Positions 60,245-64,000 of a stretch of DNA of 64,000 bases are shown here, in pieces. Each line of letters starts with the position of its first letter. The first letter of the stretch is position 1. The DNA is from JALYUM01 sp036688685 (GTDB lineage: Bacteria > Pseudomonadota > Gammaproteobacteria > Burkholderiales > Burkholderiaceae_D): positions 1-64,000 of the forward strand of contig NZ_JAQQPS010000027.1 in the NCBI RefSeq assembly GCF_036688685.1, read 5' to 3'. The position numbers were made by a program, and so were the translations under genes. The notes under the pieces were generated by a model. It did no database searches and was not told the DNA's origin. It saw nothing but the letters and a program-made list of their open reading frames with translations.

Positions 60245-60319
60245 GCCCCATAATACGGTAAACACACTCGTCAACCGGGCAACGGTGCGCGTGCCGGTGC
60301 TTGAACGTACAATGGCGCG

Positions 60320-60886
60320 ATGAACAAGGCATTCACCAAAGAGTCGGACCACGACGACGACGAAGACGCGGTCGCGCTGGCGCAGGCCATTCCTGCCGGC
60401 GCGAAAAATTACATGACGCCGGCCGGCTACCAGCGCATCAAGGATGAGCTGCTGCAGCTGATCGATGTCGATCGACCCGAGGTCGTCAAAATTGTCCACT
60501 GGGCGGCGTCGAACGGCGACCGCTCCGAGAATGGCGACTACATCTACGGCAAGAAGCGCCTGCGCGAAATCGACCGCCGCATCCGCTTTCTCACCAAGCG
60601 CATGGACACGGCGGAAATTGTCGACCCGAGCGTCCATCATGGCAACGACCAGGTCTTCTTCGGCGCCACGGTCCAGTACCAGACCCACCTTGGCGAAGAG
60701 CACACGGTCACCATCGTTGGCATCGACGAGCTCGATCCGCTGCACGGCAAGATCTCCTGGATTTCACCGGTGGCGCGCGCCTTGACCAAAGCGCGCGAGG
60801 GCGACCTGGTTACGCTGCAGACGCCGCTTGGGGCCGAGGAGCTGGAAATTCTCGCGGTCGACTATCCCGCGCCGGTGCCCAACTGA
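60320..60886 (+). CDS. greB: Transcription elongation factor GreB
   Basis: 188 residues. An acidic leader (DHDDDEDAVAL) precedes the GreA/GreB coiled coil (MTPAGYQRIKDELLQLIDVD and ENGDYIYGKKRLREIDRRIR) with the basic patch typical of GreB. The C-terminal FKBP-like domain includes ISWISPVARALTKAREGDLV. GreB rescues backtracked RNA polymerase by stimulating transcript cleavage. Its stop overlaps the heme oxygenase start. Confidence 0.95.
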   Translation: MNKAFTKESDHDDDEDAVALAQAIPAGAKNYMTPAGYQRIKDELLQLIDVDRPEVVKIVHWAASNGDRSENGDYIYGKKRLREIDRRIRFLTKRMDTAEIVDPSVHHGNDQVFFGATVQYQTHLGEEHTVTIVGIDELDPLHGKISWISPVARALTKAREGDLVTLQTPLGAEELEILAVDYPAPVPN

Positions 60887-61446
60887 TGGTGGGCGCACTG
60901 GAAGCCTTGCGGCAAGCCACGGCCAGCCGCCACGAACAACTCGACGGCGGCTTGCCGCTGGCGCACGAGGGCGCCGGCTTGCCGGAATATGCGCTGCACC
61001 TGCAACTGCTGCGCGACTGGATGGCGCCGTTGAACGCCTGGCTGGAACGGTTCGACGATGGCCCCCAGGGCGTCGCCGGCTTGGCGCCGGTCGAGCGCAT
61101 GGCGCTGCTGCAAGCCGATCTGCTGGAACCGGGCATGCTGCTGCGCGCGCCGTTCAAGGTCGCGCCGTGGCCCGAGCAGGCCAGCGCGGCCTACCGCTGG
61201 GGCGTGGTGTATGTGCTGGAAGGCGCGCAGCTGGGCGGCGCGGTGTTGTACCAGCGCCTGGCCGCCCGCCTGGCGCCCCATCCGCTGCGCTACCTGCGCG
61301 GCGATCCGGCCGGCCCCGGCCCGCGCTGGAGAATGTTCATGCTGGCACTGAAGGAACACGTGACGTCGGAAGACGAGATTGCCGACGCATGCACGGGTGC
61401 GTGCGCGGCGTTCGACCGCATCCTGGCACTGCACGCCCTGGGTTGA
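60886..61446 (+). CDS. Biliverdin-producing heme oxygenase
   Basis: 186 residues, helical. His in ATASRHEQLDG is the likely proximal heme ligand, and the distal helix has VVYVLEGAQLGGAVLYQRLA, the family hallmark. It cleaves heme to biliverdin, iron and CO for iron recovery or bilin-chromophore supply. It overlaps greB by one base (TGATG), an unusual pairing. No phytochrome gene is in the window. It is convergent with spoT, with 24 bases between. Confidence 0.88.
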   Translation: MVGALEALRQATASRHEQLDGGLPLAHEGAGLPEYALHLQLLRDWMAPLNAWLERFDDGPQGVAGLAPVERMALLQADLLEPGMLLRAPFKVAPWPEQASAAYRWGVVYVLEGAQLGGAVLYQRLAARLAPHPLRYLRGDPAGPGPRWRMFMLALKEHVTSEDEIADACTGACAAFDRILALHALG

Positions 61447-61470
61447 CCCGGCGCAGCGATTGCTGCTGCG

Positions 61471-63726
61471 TCAGCCGCGCTCGCGCTCCACCCGGTTCAC
61501 GCCCGCCACCTTGCGCAGATTGCGGATCAGGTGCGCCAGGTGCACCCGGTCGGTCACCTGGATCGTGAAGCGCAGCTGGGTCATCATGTTTTCGTCGTCT
61601 TCGTCCATGCCAACATACGTGATGTTGGCATCCGACTCGCCGATCTCGGCCGCCACGCGCGCCAGGATGCCTTTTTCGTTGTTGATCAACAGGCGGATGC
61701 GACAATCGAAACGGCGGTTCAGGTCGCTGCCCCACTGGACCGGGATCCAGCGGTCCGGTTCCTTGGCGCGCAGGCGCTGCGCTGGCAGGCATTCGATGGT
61801 GTGCACCACCAGGCCCTGGTCGCGCCGCAACTGGCCGATGATGGTGTCGCCGGGAATCGGCAGGCAACACGGCGACAGTTGCACCGAGACGCCCTCGCTG
61901 CCGTAAATGGTGACCGGGTCGAGCTCGCTGCCACCGAGTGCCTGGCTCGGCAGCATGTCGGCGCTGATGCCCATCAGGCCGAAGATATGGCGCGCCACCA
62001 GGGCCGCCATGCGCTTGCCGATACCGATGTCGGCGTACAGCTCGTCGAGCGACTTGGCCGACGATTCGCCCAGCAACTTCTCGATGGTGTGGTCCGGCAA
62101 AACAGGGTCGATGCCGAGCGCACTCAAGGCTTGCGACAGCAGCTCGGCTCCCAGTTCGACTGACTCGCCCAGGTTGATGGTACGCAGGTGGTGGCGGATG
62201 GCCGAGCGTGCCTTGCCGGTGCGCACAAAACTGAGCCAGGTCGGGCTCGGGCGCGAGTTGGTGTCGGTGATGATCTCGACGATATCGCCGTTGTGCAACT
62301 CGGTGCGCAGCGGCGCCGTGTCGTTGTTGATCTTCACGCCCACCGTGTGGTCGCCAATGCCGGTGTGGATGGTGTAGGCGAAATCGAGCGCCGTCGCGCC
62401 GCGCGGCAGGGCGATGATTTTCGATTTCGGCGTGAACACGTAGACCGAATCGGGGAACAGATCGACTTTCACGTGTTCCAGGAATTCGGCCGAGTCGCCG
62501 GTCTGCTGCTGGATGTCGAGCAGCGACTGCAGCCACGCATGGGTGCGCTGCTGCAGGTCGGACAGGTTCGATTCGCCATTCTTGTACAGCCAGTGCGCCG
62601 CCACGCCAGACTCGGCGGTGCGGTGCATGTCCTGGGTGCGGATCTGGAACTCCACCGGCGTACCGTACGGGCCGATCAGCGTGGTGTGCAGCGACTGGTA
62701 GCCATTCAGTTTGCGGATCGCGATGTAATCCTTGAACTTGCCCGGCATCGGCTTGTACAGCGCGTGCAGGGTGCCCAGCGCCACGTAACAGTTCGGCACC
62801 GTGTCGACCACGACGCGAAAGCCATATACGTCCAGCACCTGCGAAAACGACAGGTGCTTGTTGCGCATCTTTTTATAGACGCCGTACAGGGTTTTTTCGC
62901 GCCCGTAGACTTCGGCCTGGAGACCGGCCATGGCCAGCGTGCCCTTGACCGACTCGAGGATTTTCTTGACCACTTCGCGGCGGTTGCCGCGCGCCGCCTT
63001 GATGGCCTTGCCCAGCGTGCGGTAGCGCAGCGGATACAGGTGCGAGAACGACAGGTCCTGCAGCTCGCGGTAGATATTATTCAGGCCCAGGCGGTGCGCG
63101 ATGGGCACGTACACTTCCATTGTTTCTGACGCGATGCGGCGCTGCTTGGCGGCCACCATGAAGTCAAGCGTGCGCATATTGTGCAGGCGGTCGGCCAGCT
63201 TGATGAGGATTACGCGCACATCGCTGGCCATCGCCAGCAGCATCTTGCGGAAGTTTTCCGCCTGCGCTTCGACCAGGCTCTGGAACTCGATCTTTTCAAG
63301 TTTTGACAGTCCATCCACCAGGTTCGCCACGGGCGAGCCGAAGCGTTCGATCAGCTCGTCCTTCTTGACGTCCTGGTCTTCCATCACGTCGTGCAGGAAG
63401 GCGGCCATGATGGCCTGGGCGTCGAGCTTCCAGTCGGCGCAGATTTCCGCGACGGCGATGGGATGGGAAATGTAGGGTTCGCCTGATTTACGCACCTGGC
63501 CCAGGTGCATCTCGTCTGAGAAGCGGTAGGCTTCCTTGACTTTCTTCAGTTCGGCGGGAGTGAGGTATTCGGCCAGCTTGGCGTTGAGCGCGGTGATCGA
63601 CGCGACGCCGTGAACGGGTGCTGCTTCTTCCTGCGCGATATGGGACGCGCCGGCTTTTGTGCCCGGGCGCTTGGCCCGGGATTTGGTCTTGCCTGATTCT
63701 GTGGAATCCGGAGTGGTGAGGCTCAT
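61471..63726 (-). CDS. spoT: Bifunctional (p)ppGpp synthetase / hydrolase SpoT
   Basis: 751 residues. HD hydrolase domain with MAAFLHDVMED, synthetase domain with YGREKTLYGVYKKMRNKHLS and DYIAIRKLNGYQSLHTTLIG, TGS domain (PRGATALDFAYTIHTGIGDH) and a C-terminal ACT domain (INNEKGILARVAAEIGESDA). The intact HD motif marks it as SpoT/Rel type rather than RelA. Directly downstream of rpoZ on the minus strand, as in many proteobacteria. Confidence 0.97.
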   Translation of the reverse strand: MSLTTPDSTESGKTKSRAKRPGTKAGASHIAQEEAAPVHGVASITALNAKLAEYLTPAELKKVKEAYRFSDEMHLGQVRKSGEPYISHPIAVAEICADWKLDAQAIMAAFLHDVMEDQDVKKDELIERFGSPVANLVDGLSKLEKIEFQSLVEAQAENFRKMLLAMASDVRVILIKLADRLHNMRTLDFMVAAKQRRIASETMEVYVPIAHRLGLNNIYRELQDLSFSHLYPLRYRTLGKAIKAARGNRREVVKKILESVKGTLAMAGLQAEVYGREKTLYGVYKKMRNKHLSFSQVLDVYGFRVVVDTVPNCYVALGTLHALYKPMPGKFKDYIAIRKLNGYQSLHTTLIGPYGTPVEFQIRTQDMHRTAESGVAAHWLYKNGESNLSDLQQRTHAWLQSLLDIQQQTGDSAEFLEHVKVDLFPDSVYVFTPKSKIIALPRGATALDFAYTIHTGIGDHTVGVKINNDTAPLRTELHNGDIVEIITDTNSRPSPTWLSFVRTGKARSAIRHHLRTINLGESVELGAELLSQALSALGIDPVLPDHTIEKLLGESSAKSLDELYADIGIGKRMAALVARHIFGLMGISADMLPSQALGGSELDPVTIYGSEGVSVQLSPCCLPIPGDTIIGQLRRDQGLVVHTIECLPAQRLRAKEPDRWIPVQWGSDLNRRFDCRIRLLINNEKGILARVAAEIGESDANITYVGMDEDDENMMTQLRFTIQVTDRVHLAHLIRNLRKVAGVNRVERERG

Positions 63727-63815
63727 GCTTTGTATTCTATCTTCAGCTTATGTGATTACAGAATAACAGAAGAAAGAAAATCCACGGCCCAACGGCATGC
63801 CACTGTCACAGATTA

Positions 63816-64000
63816 TTACATCGGAACTTTTTTGAGCATCTCGATGCCGACCTTGCCGGCAGCGATTTCGCGCAGGGCCACGACGGTTGGCTTGTCCTTG
63901 GCATCGACCTTCGGCGTGTGGCCTTGCAGCAACTGGCGCGCGCGGTAGGTGGCCGACAGCGTCAGCTGAAAGCGGTTAGGGATATTCTTCAAGCAGTCTT
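63816..64000 (-). CDS. rpoZ: RNA polymerase omega subunit, C-terminal part (5' end outside window)
   Basis: Open from the window edge to TAA at 63816-63818. It encodes DCLKNIPNRFQLTLSATYRA, then RQLLQGHTPKVDAKDKPTVV and ALREIAAGKVGIEML. The R-A-R-Q-L and K-x-K-P-T-V-V-A-L-R-E-I-A-A-G blocks define omega. Omega aids polymerase assembly and is part of the ppGpp-binding site, which fits its position next to spoT. Confidence 0.95.
   Translation of the reverse strand, partial: DCLKNIPNRFQLTLSATYRARQLLQGHTPKVDAKDKPTVVALREIAAGKVGIEMLKKVPM

Noticed and set aside
59631..60332. N-terminal extension of the sensor kinase frame to 60332
   Set aside because: The extension is the out-of-frame reading of the membrane-protein gene. 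The PAS domain begins at ATG 59630.
1..64000. CRISPR arrays, tRNA and rRNA genes
   Set aside because: None seen: no regularly spaced repeats, and no tRNA cloverleaf or rRNA sequence recognised.

Overview
The window looks like a chromosomal segment of a high-GC betaproteobacterium of the Oxalobacteraceae (Massilia / Duganella / Janthinobacterium type). The grounds are the gene order of the flagellar cluster (fliE divergent from fliFGHIJK-fliLMNOPQR, then fliC-flaG-fliD-fliS-fliT), a DUF3563-type small protein, the spoT-rpoZ pair and general protein character. The genus is inferred from content, not from a marker gene. I see no rRNA, tRNA or CRISPR array.

Region by region. Bases 1-2400 are a worn border: the 3' end of an IS110-family element, an unknown membrane-anchored protein, a DUF3563 protein and a decayed N-terminal fragment of an Old Yellow Enzyme gene. 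Bases 2500-7400 hold a secreted S9 prolyl oligopeptidase, a DeoR-type regulator with a clear double operator, an MFS transporter and a DoxX-like membrane protein. Bases 7700-24000 are an accessory island. It starts with a tightly coupled run of acyl carrier protein, ketoacyl-ACP synthase III, two short-chain dehydrogenases, a NeuD/PglD-like acyltransferase, a Rieske oxygenase and a second left-handed beta-helix acyltransferase. Then come a methyltransferase gene broken by an IS66 element, an unknown gene split by a Tn5-like composite transposon whose cargo is an FkbM methyltransferase, and a 1104-residue protein that fuses TPR repeats, an O-GlcNAc-transferase-type (GT41) domain and a DegT sugar aminotransferase. 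I read this island as a flagellin glycosylation locus that makes an N-acylated amino-deoxysugar.

Bases 24000-45300 are the flagellar cluster: export gate, C-ring, ATPase complex, MS ring, a YcgR brake, a second FliK with an FlhB C-domain paralogue, an unusually large FliD, FlaG and two almost identical flagellins. fliD and both flagellin genes have recognisable FliA (sigma-28) promoters. A chemoreceptor gene follows at 46100-47700.

Bases 47700-64000 are mainly core genes: a cydDCABX operon (cytochrome bd and its assembly exporter) opposite a GbsR/MarR-type regulator, a GNAT acetyltransferase, a cystatin-like small protein, a repeat-rich gap, a diguanylate cyclase, a NarX/NarL-like two-component pair, greB overlapping a heme oxygenase gene, spoT, and the 3' end of rpoZ at the window edge.

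Working model: the ACP/KAS III/SDR genes make a short hydroxy- or oxo-acyl chain. The DegT domain aminates a nucleotide keto-sugar, the beta-helix acyltransferases join chain and sugar, the methyltransferases and the Rieske enzyme decorate the product, and the TPR-GT41 domains transfer it to the flagellins encoded 20 kb away. Two island genes are interrupted by insertion sequences, so this strain probably makes an altered glycan.
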